Below, piece by piece: positions 44,616-54,925 of a stretch of DNA of 64,000 nt. The DNA is from Mycoemilia scoparia (lineage: Eukaryota > Kickxellomycota > Kickxellomycetes > Kickxellales > Kickxellaceae): contig JANBPU010000013.1 of the NCBI GenBank assembly GCA_027575805.1, positions 62,001-126,000 of the forward strand. The letters run 5' to 3'. Within the stretch, counting starts at the first letter, position 1; every line of letters starts with the position of its first letter. Below the pieces are notes generated by a model. The model did not search any database. It saw nothing but the letters and a program-made list of their open reading frames with translations, and was not told the DNA's origin. The translations under genes were made by a program, and so were the position numbers.

Positions 44616-46462
44616 ATGGAAACCGAGATTAAGGATGGCGTTGGAATCGTGAAGAAAGAGGCCGTTCTCTCACTAATAGTTAGCCAGCTGACAGACTATG
44701 GGTATAATAGCTTAGCGACAGCCGTGGCCAAATATACAAATGTTGAAATGTCTGCTGAATCAAACTCTATGCTGGCTCAACTGTTATACATAGGAAATAA
44801 ATATAAGGGTTAGCGACCATCTGTTTTTACTTTACTTGATATCGAATGCCAGTTATTAATTGTCTTTCCCTTTAATTTCAACTTGAAATATAGATGAAGG
44901 AAAATCCACAGCAAAAAAGTCACCAGAAGCCCATGAAGATGGTGACGTTACTACTACTACTAATGCAGGTTTTGCTGGTAGTGGTGGCACTGGCTCTGGA
45001 AACCCTAATGATGACATGGATGGAATATCGGAGGATGAAAGTGAAGTTGATGGCCTTCTTATTGATGGCACTAAAGGAGGTGATGGTACTAACGAAGGTA
45101 ATGATGTCGCTATTCATATTAGCCAGTGGGCATTTGCCAACGCATCATCAGGGGATTTATATTTTTGACTTGGCTTTATCAAATATTTATAGTTCAAAAC
45201 ACGGCCCCAGACTATATAATGTGGTATCAAACCACTCACAAAGGCCCTGCAACTGCCGCTGCATTTAGTAGGAATGGTATGTAACATCTCCTTTTCCCCC
45301 AACAACATTTTTCAATGGATACATTACCATGATCTGACTGTATCAATGTGACGCTTTTGCTTCTTTAGGCCAATATCTAGCAACTGGGTCTGCTGATACA
45401 ACTCTCAAGGTCATCGATACTGATCGCATAAAAAGCCCTACCCAAAAGACCTCAATAGAAGAAAAGCCCGTTGTTAGAACATTGTATGATCACCAGGAAG
45501 GAATCAATGACTTGACATTCCATCCCAATGGCATAGTGCTTGCCTCGTGCTCGGATGATCGATCTATTAAGCTATTTGACCTGTCTGTTTCTCAGGGTAA
45601 ACGATCATTCAGGTACATGTACGACTCCCACACCATCAATTCGATATCCTTCCACCCATCTGGCGACTTTTTGGCTGCTGGTACCACTGCTTCCGAGCTT
45701 CGTATTTATGACATAAAGACATTCCAGTGCTACATTCCTTCAGGGAGTAATGGATCTGGTGAAGGAAATAACGGAGGCCACACCAAAGGAATTGTGCAGA
45801 CCAGGTATGCCCACAATGGCTCTCTAATTGCAACCGCAAGTCTTGATGGAAGCGTGAAGATATGGGATGGCGTGGATGGCTCATGTGTAAGAACCTTGGA
45901 AAATGCCCATGGCGGGTCTCCTGTTACCAGCGTGAATTTCTCTCGTAATACAAAGTATATTCTAACTTGTGGAAGAGATTCTTTAATCAAACTCTGGGAA
46001 GTTGGAAGTGGCCGCCTTGTCCACGATTTCGCGGGGTCTGTGCACAAGGTAACTAGAAACAACCAGATATTAAGCTTGTCTTGTAGTCAGGATCAATATC
46101 AAATAGTTTACATGACTTTTTTTTCACCTATTTCTGCATGAACACTAGAAAACGGTCTGTCAAGCCTCTTTTACGCATGACGAAGCCTTTGTTATCAGTG
46201 GAGATGAGGCCACAAATACGATTACTTGCTGGGATTCTCGGACAGGCACTTTCCTCAAGAGATACGGCGGCCAAAATCAATCTATCTGCCAGATTGCTGC
46301 ATCTCCATCTTTCCCGGCCTTTGTCAGCTGCTCGTAAGTAACTGGATATTTTCCTATGCATTTTTTCCAGAACCAAGCTTCTGTATCTTTAATAATTTGA
46401 AAACTATCTGATAACGGTATAGTGACGACAATCGTGTAAGATTTTACCGCCCATCTCTCTAA
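44616..46462 (+). CDS. CSTF1: Cleavage stimulation factor 50-kDa subunit (CstF-50), WD40 protein
   Basis: Subunit of the mRNA 3'-end cleavage factor CstF. Six exons with matching phases, 44616-44808, 44894-45097, 45193-45276, 45369-46048, 46149-46333 and 46423-46462, encode 461 residues. The N-terminal helical dimerisation region is ILSQLL-like (VLSLIVSQLTDYGYNSLA). A low-complexity acidic linker (exon 2) leads to six or seven WD40 repeats: TTHKGPATAAAFSRN/GQYLATGSADTTLKV, DHQEGINDLTFHPNG, HTINSISFHPSGDFLAAG, DIKTFQCY, AHNGSLIATASLDG, NTKYILTCGRDS, and the last blade ending FYRPSL. The conserved SFHPSGDFL...DI.TFQC stretch is specific to CstF-50. Start ATG 44616. It converges on MSS1 with only 131 bp between stops. 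Confidence 0.94.
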
Positions 46463-46593
46463 ATTTGGAAAAGTCTTTTCAAATATTACTAGGGAATGCT
46501 TTTTGGCTACAAAAAGCATGAGCTTTTGATCAAGCATTCAAGGTTTTCTCATTTAGACATTTTAAAAATTATATTCGTGGCATAAACAAAGCT

Positions 46594-49049
46594 CTACTTT
46601 CCAATACAAAACTGACTAAATAGTGCATCTAAGACATCCTCAATATCCACTTTTCCTGTTATTCTGCCCAAATATTGTCCGCTAGCCCGTAGTTCTTCGG
46701 CTGCCAGTACAATCATATCACCTGGAAGCGCAAGAAATGCATCAAGACATGCTAGCGAATCGTTGAGATTTTTGCGATGCCTTGCTCTTGTGATGGGTAT
46801 AGATTCTCCTGATTGGGATGCGAATCTTATCAATATAAATGTAGCGGATTTCATTATAGGGAAACATATATTATTATTGTTATTATTGGTAGTAGCAGCA
46901 ATTTAAATTTAGACTTGAATTATGCTCACATACAAACACGTACCTCTTTCTAATTTCTGCACTCAAGACTTTCATCATTTCATTCCAACCCCAGCCCTCC
47001 ATGCAGGAAATAGGACAGCACGCTGCTGAAGGAATTCCTACTTTTTGTGCAAGCGAGATGGCCATTGATTCTTGTTTTTGGTAGAATTGTGTGGTTTTGC
47101 TGTTGTCTGACGAAAGCGGGGCCAGTTGATCCCATTTGTTGAACAGAACAAGTGTGGTGTCACCATCATGGTTCAAATTTTGAACAAAAGAATTGAAGGT
47201 AGAATCTGCATCTTTATCTGCTGCTTCTGTCACGCTCTTCACATCAAATATGCAAACCCTGATGTCAGAGTTTTTAGCCCTATACAAGTATAAATGACAA
47301 TTGTTTAAATATAAAAGTAAGGCAATGGCATCAAACCTACAATATGGCTGCAGTGATATGTGTTTTTCTCGAAATTATATCATTGAATTCAACTTACAGT
47401 TCAATTGCTCTCTTTATACCCTCTATTTCAATAAGATCATCGGAACCACGAATACCAGCAGTATCAGCAACCACAACTGGATAGTGACCAATGTTGATTG
47501 TTGTCTCTATGATGTCTCTCGTGGTGCCAGCTTGAGGTGAAACTATTGCGACTTGGCGCTGTGCTATAATTGTTAGTTATGATCAAGGCCATTTACATCA
47601 TTTGAAAAATGTTATTCGGGGTTGAAGCTTTTGTGATCGGTGCATATGTATACAAATAATTATAGACTTGCCCAAAGTGTTTAAAAATGAGCTTTTTCCG
47701 GCATTTGGTGGGCCAATTATCGAGAGTTTCAAACCATCGCGAAGTATTTCTCCTCTTCGATGGTCGTCCAAGTGATTTTGTATTTGATCTCTCAATATTG
47801 CAACTCTGTCTCGAACTTCAATATAATCAACATTTGATCAGTGTTGTAATATAAGCTTTCATCATAAGAAAGCTTCAAAGTGTTACTCTATATTTTTGGA
47901 TTTGCTGGCTTACCACGCTCGTAGATAGCATCTTCTATATTCTCCTCCTCACTGAAATCAATCACTGCTTCTATTTGGGCTATCAGGTGAATAATCTCCT
48001 CTCGCCACCCGTCATACAACTTTTTTAGTCCACCTTCTGCCTGTCGTAGAGCCTGTTTTCTTTGTTCCTTTGTCTCTGCATTTATCAGATCTGCGAGTCC
48101 TTCAAGGGATGTCAAATCTAGCCTTTCATTTTCGAATGCCCTTCTCGAGAATTCTCCCGGCTCGGCCATTCGAAAGCCTGGTATGGTATTGAGGGATTCA
48201 AGCGTGTCAACCACAACGGCGTTACCCCCATGCAATTGTAGCTCAACAGTGTCTTCTCCAGTAAAGCTTTTGGGTCCTAGGGAAGTTTTAGAAATAATAG
48301 ATATCAACTGCAGAATAGGATATCAGTCTCTACAGTTAATTTTAGACTTGAAACTTACCTGGAAAATATATCACAATTCCAATATCAATAGTGTCTTCTG
48401 GGTTCTCATATGAGACTATTCTTCGTAGAGTGGCCTGTCTTGGAGAAAGAAACTCTTGCTCTTTATGACCTAACCCTCTTGTCATTGATCCGATTACCTA
48501 TTTATCAAAAATCTTTGCTTCAATTCCAGTTTCCAATATCGCTGTATCAATATGGGCAGTTTTCGCTAGTGATCAAGTATGGAATAGATAGAAATGAGTT
48601 CTCGGAATTTGGCCCAATTATGAGCTATTTAATATGCAACTCCTGATGTCCCATTTTTTGTCTAGAGTCTTGTGGAATCTAACCATATATGCCATAATGA
48701 ATTATCTTTTAGAAATCAAATAATCAATTACCTTTTTTGCTTGTGGGCCAGAGATTCGGACGACCGCGATGCCTGCTTTCCCAGGGCTAGTGGATAAGGC
48801 ATATATAGTATCACCACTTGAAATCGAGCTCAAACTCATCGGTCTAAATTGGAACCCATTCTTCTTTGATTTATGATGTAAATCTGGAAAAACTGTCAAA
48901 GATATATTAGTTACAGAGCTGTGTTTTTGAAATAGCGAAACACATCGAGATAGAGAAGATTTGTGTGCTATTTTCAGATGCAAAGAACTATTAAATTGGC
49001 GATAAGCCGATTTTATACAAATTCTTTGGAGTCTATGTATCAGTGACAT
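46594..49049 (-). CDS. MSS1: Mitochondrial tRNA modification GTPase MnmE/Mss1 (GTPBP3)
   Basis: With Mto1 it makes the 5-substituted uridine-34 of mitochondrial tRNAs. Seven exons, phases all consistent: 49049-48732, 48497-48359, 48276-47914, 47815-47672, 47563-47398, 47279-46944, 46825-46594; 565 residues. The N-terminus is a Ser/Arg/Lys-rich presequence. The MnmE N-domain begins at [20 protein letters not shown], followed by [17 protein letters not shown] and [18 protein letters not shown]. The G domain has P-loop GPPNAGKSS (residues 308-316), GTTRD, DTAGIR and NKWD. The C-terminus is FCIGK, with the Cys of the family CxGK motif. Start ATG 49049, not the TTG upstream. Intron 4 has a GC donor (G|GCAAGT), required by phase. 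Introns 3 and 6 end in AAG. Confidence 0.94.
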
Positions 49050-49428
49050 TTCAGTCAATATTTTATTTTATTGGTGTCCCAACAAAAAGAAAGTACAGTT
49101 TATCACAGAATTTAGGAGTTGAAAAGGCAACTCAACCAATACTGTACGATTAAAAGGGATATTTGTGCTAGATATGGGTCTACGTCAGAGAACTTTTCGC
49201 ACAAAATATGGTTAAAATTTCATCACTCACTTTGGCATATTTAAACCTATTCGTTGCATAGAACTAAGCCAACACTCTATCAAAGGGATTTGTGTTTGTT
49301 TTTCAAATAATTAATAGCACAGCTATTGGATTTTATTTCGTTAAATTATGGTCTAAATAATTTTGCATATAAACTAAAAGTTTGATATGGATCAACCATG
49401 GCATAAACTCATTGCATTACATATCTCA
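49050..49428. other. Intergenic spacer upstream of MSS1
   Basis: About 380 bp between the MSS1 start and the stop of the LPMO-like gene; nothing recognised. Confidence 0.5.
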
Positions 49429-50706
49429 TTAGTAGAAGTTGGTAGGAGGGTAGGAAGGAATGGGCTGATCAGGGTTGGTGCCATCTGGGACGGGTCCAGC
49501 TCCAGTGACATCAGCCATGCCTTGCTGGTTTCCGCCAGGGAAACCGCCTTGTTTATCACTTCCACCGAAGGGAGAAGCGTCTCCACCACCGATCTTACCA
49601 GCACCGGATCCACTGGGGAATCCACCTTGCTGCATATTTCCGCCGAAGGGAGATGACTCGCCACCGTCAGCTTGTCCGGCATCAGAACCGCTAGGAGATC
49701 CGTTCTGTTGAGCGTTTCCGCCGAAGGGAGAGGACTCACCACCGTTAGCTTGTCCGGCATCAGAACCGTTAGATGATCCGTCCTGTTGAGCGTTTCCTTG
49801 GCCAGCACCAGAGCTTCCGGAGCCAGAACCATCGATAGGGGTGTCGGGAATTCCACCCTCGCTTGGAGCACCGCCGCTGGGGTCAGTAGGGGCTTCGAGG
49901 CTGTTGAGTCCATCAGCAGGGGACAATGGGTTAGCAGGAGCGGAGTCATAACCAGAAGCAGCGTCAGAAGCGGCGCCTGAAGGAGCATCAGAAGCGGGAG
50001 CAGATTCTTCGCCGCTGCCGCCTTGTCCAGAGGATGAGCCACTTCCGTCACCAGAGACGGTTATGTTCTTGCGCTGTTTGAAAACATCAAGGCCAGTTTC
50101 GTAATTGCCATTAAATTCAGCGATCTTGGGTGCGTCAGGACCGTAGTTGGGGTAGATCATCTGGGGGCCGGTGAAGGATTTGCCGTTGCCGCTGATCTCA
50201 ACATCAGCACAGTTCATGTAGAATTCGCGGGCACCAATGGCGTTGTTCCATCCCCATGCAAAGATAGCTTTCTTGCTTGAAGGAAGGTCGGCTGGAAGCT
50301 TAATGTTGTAGGTGCTGACTGGAGTCGAGGAGTCACTTTCAGACTTGACAAGGCAGGTCTTGAACTCATCGTGGATTACGACGAATGACTTGCCACCATC
50401 GTAAGAGATAGCGAACTGGCAATGGCCACCACCGTGAGTAGCACCGCTTCCAAACTTGACTTCAATAGAATCACCAGCGGTCCATTTGGCGACGGGTGAA
50501 TCGAAGGGCTTGGTGTGCTTGCAAATAGGATTGTTGATGGCTTCCTGGGAACCGATTGGGGAGTTGATGTCATAGTCAACAGTCTCTCCCTGGGGAGGAG
50601 AAGGGCATCCTTCGCTTTGACCGTAGCGGGGGCAGGGAGAGCTCAAGGCAATGTGAGCCGAGGCAGCAGAAATAAGAGCGGCAAGAGTGGAGAGTTGGAG
50701 AAGCAT
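49429..50706 (-). CDS. Secreted LPMO-like (chitin-binding type-4 superfamily) protein with repeat tail
   Basis: Intronless, 425 residues, ATG 50706. A 17-residue signal peptide ends in ASA, so the mature protein starts with His18 (HIALSSPCPRYG), as needed for the N-terminal copper-binding histidine brace of lytic polysaccharide monooxygenases. A second His candidate is in ATHGGGHCQF (His91 or His95), and Tyr163 in REFYMNCADVEI is a plausible axial residue. Eight or so Cys in the first 170 residues suggest disulfides. Residues after about 225 are a Gly/Ser/Pro-rich tail with three 26-residue repeats. No GPI-type hydrophobic end. Codons are strongly G/C-ending, implying high expression. Likely acts on chitin or other wall glycans; the exact AA family is not assigned, and activity is inferred only. 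Confidence 0.75.
   Translation of the reverse strand: MLLQLSTLAALISAASAHIALSSPCPRYGQSEGCPSPPQGETVDYDINSPIGSQEAINNPICKHTKPFDSPVAKWTAGDSIEVKFGSGATHGGGHCQFAISYDGGKSFVVIHDEFKTCLVKSESDSSTPVSTYNIKLPADLPSSKKAIFAWGWNNAIGAREFYMNCADVEISGNGKSFTGPQMIYPNYGPDAPKIAEFNGNYETGLDVFKQRKNITVSGDGSGSSSGQGGSGEESAPASDAPSGAASDAASGYDSAPANPLSPADGLNSLEAPTDPSGGAPSEGGIPDTPIDGSGSGSSGAGQGNAQQDGSSNGSDAGQANGGESSPFGGNAQQNGSPSGSDAGQADGGESSPFGGNMQQGGFPSGSGAGKIGGGDASPFGGSDKQGGFPGGNQQGMADVTGAGPVPDGTNPDQPIPSYPPTNFY
49564..49797 (-). repeat. Three 78-bp tandem coding repeats
   Basis: Encode residues 304-381 of the LPMO-like protein as three 26-residue units of the type GN-QQ-G...GSDAGQ...GGESSPFG. The third unit is the most diverged. 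Confidence 0.85.
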
Positions 50707-52285
50707 GATGATGATGATGATGATCGAACTAGGCTTTACTAAGAGATATGGGGGGAATTATACGACCGGCGTATATTCTTGTGTATGAATGAGAGTTTAA
50801 AGGGTAGTAAAGGATTAAAGGGAATGCACGTGTTGATACCGGATAACTTGGAGGGGGGAGACGGATGCCTTTTTATACCTTTATCCAGGTAGACAAAATG
50901 CCTCATGGCTGGTATGGTGTCTATCTAAGTATGAGGTATATTCAGCCAAGGCATCAAAACAATCGTTCAAGTGGTCTTCGGTGGACCGAATGGGGAAATC
51001 TCATGAACAAAAACCGGTTCAATATGGAACTTGGTTCAAAAGCAAATACAAAAAATGCGTTCCACACTTAAGGATTATTTCGTAAGGGCACAAACTATGA
51101 ATGAGCAATTACAAATGTGAGTTAGTACCATGACGACATGAAGCCACACCCCTTAAAGCAACAACCCTGCAGTTTGTTTAGAGAAATATGGATTTTTGGA
51201 ACGGCATTGCTGTGTAACACCATCAGTTTTCTAACCAGGTTGGCATCTTGAAAGGATCTAAAACGATGTTGGTCCATAGCAAGAATCAACATGATCTGAC
51301 TTGGTCAATTATTAGTAGTTGGCAGAATCCACTATACTGGAGACAACACATAACGAGCTTATCTCTTCTCAGTAAAAGATCATCAATAGCTATTGAGACA
51401 TTTATTCCGGTTTTCTAATCCATTATTGAACTATTTTTCGGCCTTGGCAAACTTTTTGTTGTAACAATTTATTTCCATTGTAATGCAATCCCCACGCCTT
51501 TCATCGGAACAGAAATATACGCATTAAGCTTTCACCAAGTAGATTGCCTATCGCCTTGGGCAAATTGTTTAGGCTGGTTGCTATGGAACAGGATTCGCCT
51601 CTGAGTTCCTAAAGATTCATTCCTAACAACATTGTCTATTTTTATTTCAATGTACAGAAGATAGATCCGCATGTTCGATAATAGCAAACGTCATTGTTTG
51701 ATAATCCCAATGCCGTGCTAAATGCTTTGGGCATCGTGAACCTGTATTAAATATGAGGGTGACCAGGTAGATGACCAGAAGCATGCCTTGGTCAAATCTA
51801 AAGGACTAATTAGTGCATACCAACAAGTACATTCCATACAGTAGCACAATTTGATACTCACCAAACAAAGAGGTGAATATGCATCTCGGAATAGATATGA
51901 AGAAAATGTGGAGTAACTTGATGGCTACAGCGTTGTAACATCTAACGTGTACAACGCTAATTATTTCTATTCCTTTGTCTTTGAGTTGCCCATTGTATTA
52001 GTGCTTGATGGCAGTCTGGTTATATTTTCCATAAAGCAGTCAGGAGGTCACATCTTTTGGGGAGCGGCGCTTGAAAAGCACAACAAATGTGTATTCAAAG
52101 CAGCATGACATTTACTTTTGATAGCAATGAATAATACCTCATACGAATAATACGCCTAAATAAAATGGCACTCTATAACGTATAGTAAAACGAGCATTTA
52201 ATACCTTCAACAAAAGTCTATATGGAGCAAAAGGAAACTGTCATTTTGCTATTTTAGTCTACCCAGGCTGGTGTAGTAGTAGGCA
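50707..52285. other. Upstream region of the LPMO-like gene
   Basis: Starts with a (CAT/ATG)n microsatellite immediately upstream of the ATG (about 50704-50724). The remaining 1.5 kb shows no gene, MITE or R2 copy. Confidence 0.5.
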
Positions 52286-53209
52286 CTACGACCCCTTTTG
52301 CTTTAGAAGAATATTCTCGAGCTTTGTTTTTTGTGCAATATAGATTGCGGCGACAGATTGGGCCAATACGAAAAACATGGCGCCTACCCATGGCATTTCA
52401 GTTAGCAGGTAAAGGGGCAACAAAAACCCGACCAATTCTGATTCATGCTGTTTATACCATCGGATCTGGTCCTTTGGCTTCATCGCAACTCTTCTGAAAT
52501 ATGGCTTGAACAAATCTCGACTAAAAGTCCCAAGGGCCATTACGGTTTTGAAGGTAAACATCGCCCACCCACGGAATGAAGGGAATATAAGAGAGGCTAC
52601 AGCAATCCCACCAGCTACAGGATAACCGACATACTTTGAAAGCACATACACATTTGCGATTGGCAGAGCGAGCTGACCCACCAATGGAATCCCGCCCAAG
52701 CTCATGACGCTAACGGCCATAAACCATCGTTTACAAGATCGTTTGACAGAATAGACAATCTCTGAGAATAGGTGGTGTCTGCGTGGATGAGCCTGAAGCA
52801 CCTGGGCATATATTGGATCAGCAATTTTCAAGGACACAAAGAATGTCTCATCCATGACCTTTGGTGTAAGGTGAAGCACGAGGTCTACGGCAAGGAATGG
52901 CACAGTCTCGACCAAATGGCCAAGAACCTCGTAGGGTGTAGAGGGAAGGCCAAATTTCTCACCAAGCTCGATAAGCGGAGATGACTCGTAGCCCAAAATC
53001 ATAGTCACGGTGTTAGAGGCTGTGCTCAGAATATACATGGGGATATACACAAATGCCAGCCCAGCCAGGTATAGAACGTATACAAGGCCAAGCGTTTGTG
53101 TCATGGTTTTTAGAATGGGTGCTCTTATGCTTGGCTCCTTTAACAGCCGTATGGTCGACCCTGTAACCAGTGCCGCTCCCTGGTACACCTCCTTCAATTT
53201 GAGTACCAT
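52286..53209 (-). CDS. Multi-pass membrane protein, EI24/RRT8 (LDS) -like
   Basis: Intronless 307-residue protein from ATG 53209 (MVLKLKEVYQG). Hydrophobic segments lie near residues 40-63, 95-115, 163-190, 195-222 and 262-293, separated by basic loops, giving four to six membrane passes. The layout, with a GGIPLVGQLALPIANVYVLS stretch between helices and a long amphipathic N-terminal region, resembles the fungal EI24-domain proteins such as yeast Rrt8/Lds1/Lds2 (lipid-droplet and spore-wall proteins) and Aspergillus UsgS. The assignment is by overall pattern, not by a diagnostic motif, so the role is uncertain. The C-terminus (LKQKGS) carries no retrieval signal that I recognise with confidence. 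Confidence 0.6.
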   Translation of the reverse strand: MVLKLKEVYQGAALVTGSTIRLLKEPSIRAPILKTMTQTLGLVYVLYLAGLAFVYIPMYILSTASNTVTMILGYESSPLIELGEKFGLPSTPYEVLGHLVETVPFLAVDLVLHLTPKVMDETFFVSLKIADPIYAQVLQAHPRRHHLFSEIVYSVKRSCKRWFMAVSVMSLGGIPLVGQLALPIANVYVLSKYVGYPVAGGIAVASLIFPSFRGWAMFTFKTVMALGTFSRDLFKPYFRRVAMKPKDQIRWYKQHESELVGFLLPLYLLTEMPWVGAMFFVLAQSVAAIYIAQKTKLENILLKQKGS

Positions 53210-53989
53210 TCTCGCACTGTGGAAATTATTCGGTGTTTTGAATTAGAAATGTAGTCGTGACGTGCTTCCGCTTGGCTTAGTGGCCCACAGGACTTGGTGT
53301 TGTGTTGGTCTAAATAGGTATGCCTGCTTGCTTCCCAGGCAAAAAGGTATGCTATAGAAGAAGAATGGAAAGGAAAAAAGAAAGTAAGAAGTAGCTGTAA
53401 CAAACACTCAGTCAAGGAGTAAGGGATATGAAACAAAAGGATGCTTGTGATGATAACTTTTATGGTATAGTCCTAAAGAAGCAAAGGTGTGGTGATAATC
53501 CCACTTTGGGGTTAGGATTTATAAAAACAAGCTAGCTGTGCTTAAATTCGATTTCTTTATAAAAGTGTATCAGGCTCAAAATACCAGAGTTATTGTAGAC
53601 GCATTTCTTGTGGATGAATAGTCCTCATTGTTAATGTGTAGGGATCGATCAAGGAATAGAATGCTTTAAATTTGTCTGGACACATCCATCCCTTAAAAAT
53701 CTCCATAAGCCATGCTTGGCACAGCCAAAGTGGATACAGAAGATAGATTACGTTCAATATACAGGTAGTTATTTTTGAAGGGTGAGCGTTTGCAATAAAC
53801 TGTGATCGCACCTTTGGCTGTGATTGCCCCTATAATCGTTGGCCTCCAAAAGTCACCCTTCAAAAATTATAATCTATATGTTAGTTGTTCAAATGTATCA
53901 CTGATAAAGTTGTTTGAGTTATAATAATGGAACTTTTTTAAGATGACAAAAATTATTTTAAAGGGTACTAAAATTAACTATAAAACTTT
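53210..53989. other. Intergenic region with MITE copy 13
   Basis: About 780 bp, no gene; MITE-like copy 13 lies near its right end, downstream of the acidic protein gene. Confidence 0.55.
53763..53876 (-). mobile_element. MITE-like element, copy 13 (reverse orientation)
   Basis: Ends AGGTAGTTATTTTTGAAGGG and CCCTTCAAAAATTATAATCT then A and TA. The core is reversed: TTTGGCTGTGATTGCCCC, TATAATCGTTGGCC. Confidence 0.85.
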
Positions 53990-54925
53990 TTAGGCTTCAG
54001 CTTTTGAGGTTGAAGGTTTGCCCTCCTCGTCCTCATCTTCCTCCTCAATCTCGTAGAGCTCAGAGATGCGGAGACCAAAGATACCAAGACCTTCGAGCCA
54101 AGCGACAATGTAGTGGCGACCAGGGAAAGTGAAGCACTTGAACTTGTCAATGGATACTCCAGTTTCCTTCTCAAGAGCTTCGCGGAGCTTGGTTTCGTGG
54201 TCCTTCAGAAGCTTGAATCCTTCACTGACTTCAAGAGCCTTGCATTCATCTTCCTCGAATGGGAGCTCAAAGTCCTCTTCTTCGTCATCTTCACAATCCT
54301 TGTTTTCTGGACAGCAGCAGTCGCCACCCTTGCTGTCGCATGCCTTGCCCTTACCCTTGGACTCGGACTCTTCCTTTTCGGCTGCTTCGAGCTCCTTTTT
54401 TAGCTCTTCGGTGTCGATCTCGTCTTCCTCATCTTCGAGCTCTTCATCGTCATCGTCGTCCTCCCATTCCTCGTCATCTGAATCGTCCTCAAAGCCACAG
54501 TCCATCTCGTGCTCAATGGCGAGACGTGCAAACTTGAAGGGAGAGTCGGGAAGATCGGCGAGGTCCTCTTTGTAAAGCTTTGAGGCATCAATCGAGTACA
54601 AGCAGAAGGGTCTTACTTCGGCCTTCTCAAGATCCTCATCTGTGGATTTGCAAACAGGGCGGAGCGCTTTGTCGAGAACATGACGGGAGCGCATAGCACG
54701 GAAGCGCTGGACACAGATGTCCTTGGCTTCGGGATCGCTGTCATCAAAAACAGCCGCGATCTGAGAGAGGTTGCTAGCAATCTGCTCCAAAATAAGAGGC
54801 TTATCTTCGCCCTCATACTCGTCCTCCATGACCTTGGCGATGGTCTCGTCTTGGTTGAACTTCTCAATGAACTGATCATAGAGCTCAACATCAGTCTTTC
54901 CGTTGTTAGTATCTTTCCAGGACAT
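53990..54925 (-). CDS. Acidic protein with a Cys cluster, unknown function
   Basis: Intronless, 311 residues, ATG 54925 (MSWKDTNNGK) to a stop at 53990. Helical N-terminal half (residues 1-145) without known motif, then a very acidic stretch (residues 146-182, mostly Asp/Glu), a Cys cluster CDSKGGDCCCPENKDC (Cys196, 203-205, 211), a second acidic run, and a folded-looking C-terminal part (FKCFTFPGRHYIVAWLEGLG) before an acidic tail ending in Ala. No signal peptide or membrane segment. G/C-ending codon bias is as strong as in AGX1, implying high expression. I considered BCCIP/Bcp1 and histone chaperones because of the acidity, but the conserved blocks are absent. Cytosolic or nuclear protein, possibly metal-binding at the Cys cluster (inference). 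Confidence 0.7.
   Translation of the reverse strand: MSWKDTNNGKTDVELYDQFIEKFNQDETIAKVMEDEYEGEDKPLILEQIASNLSQIAAVFDDSDPEAKDICVQRFRAMRSRHVLDKALRPVCKSTDEDLEKAEVRPFCLYSIDASKLYKEDLADLPDSPFKFARLAIEHEMDCGFEDDSDDEEWEDDDDDEELEDEEDEIDTEELKKELEAAEKEESESKGKGKACDSKGGDCCCPENKDCEDDEEEDFELPFEEDECKALEVSEGFKLLKDHETKLREALEKETGVSIDKFKCFTFPGRHYIVAWLEGLGIFGLRISELYEIEEEDEDEEGKPSTSKAEA

Noticed and set aside
54129..54575. Ser-rich 148-codon frame on the plus strand
   Set aside because: Exact antisense of the Asp/Glu-rich part of the acidic protein gene; poly-Ser arises from reading GAA/GAT/GAC codons backwards.
53990..54925. Identification of the acidic protein as BCCIP/Bcp1
   Set aside because: Acidity is similar, but the conserved BCCIP blocks are not present.
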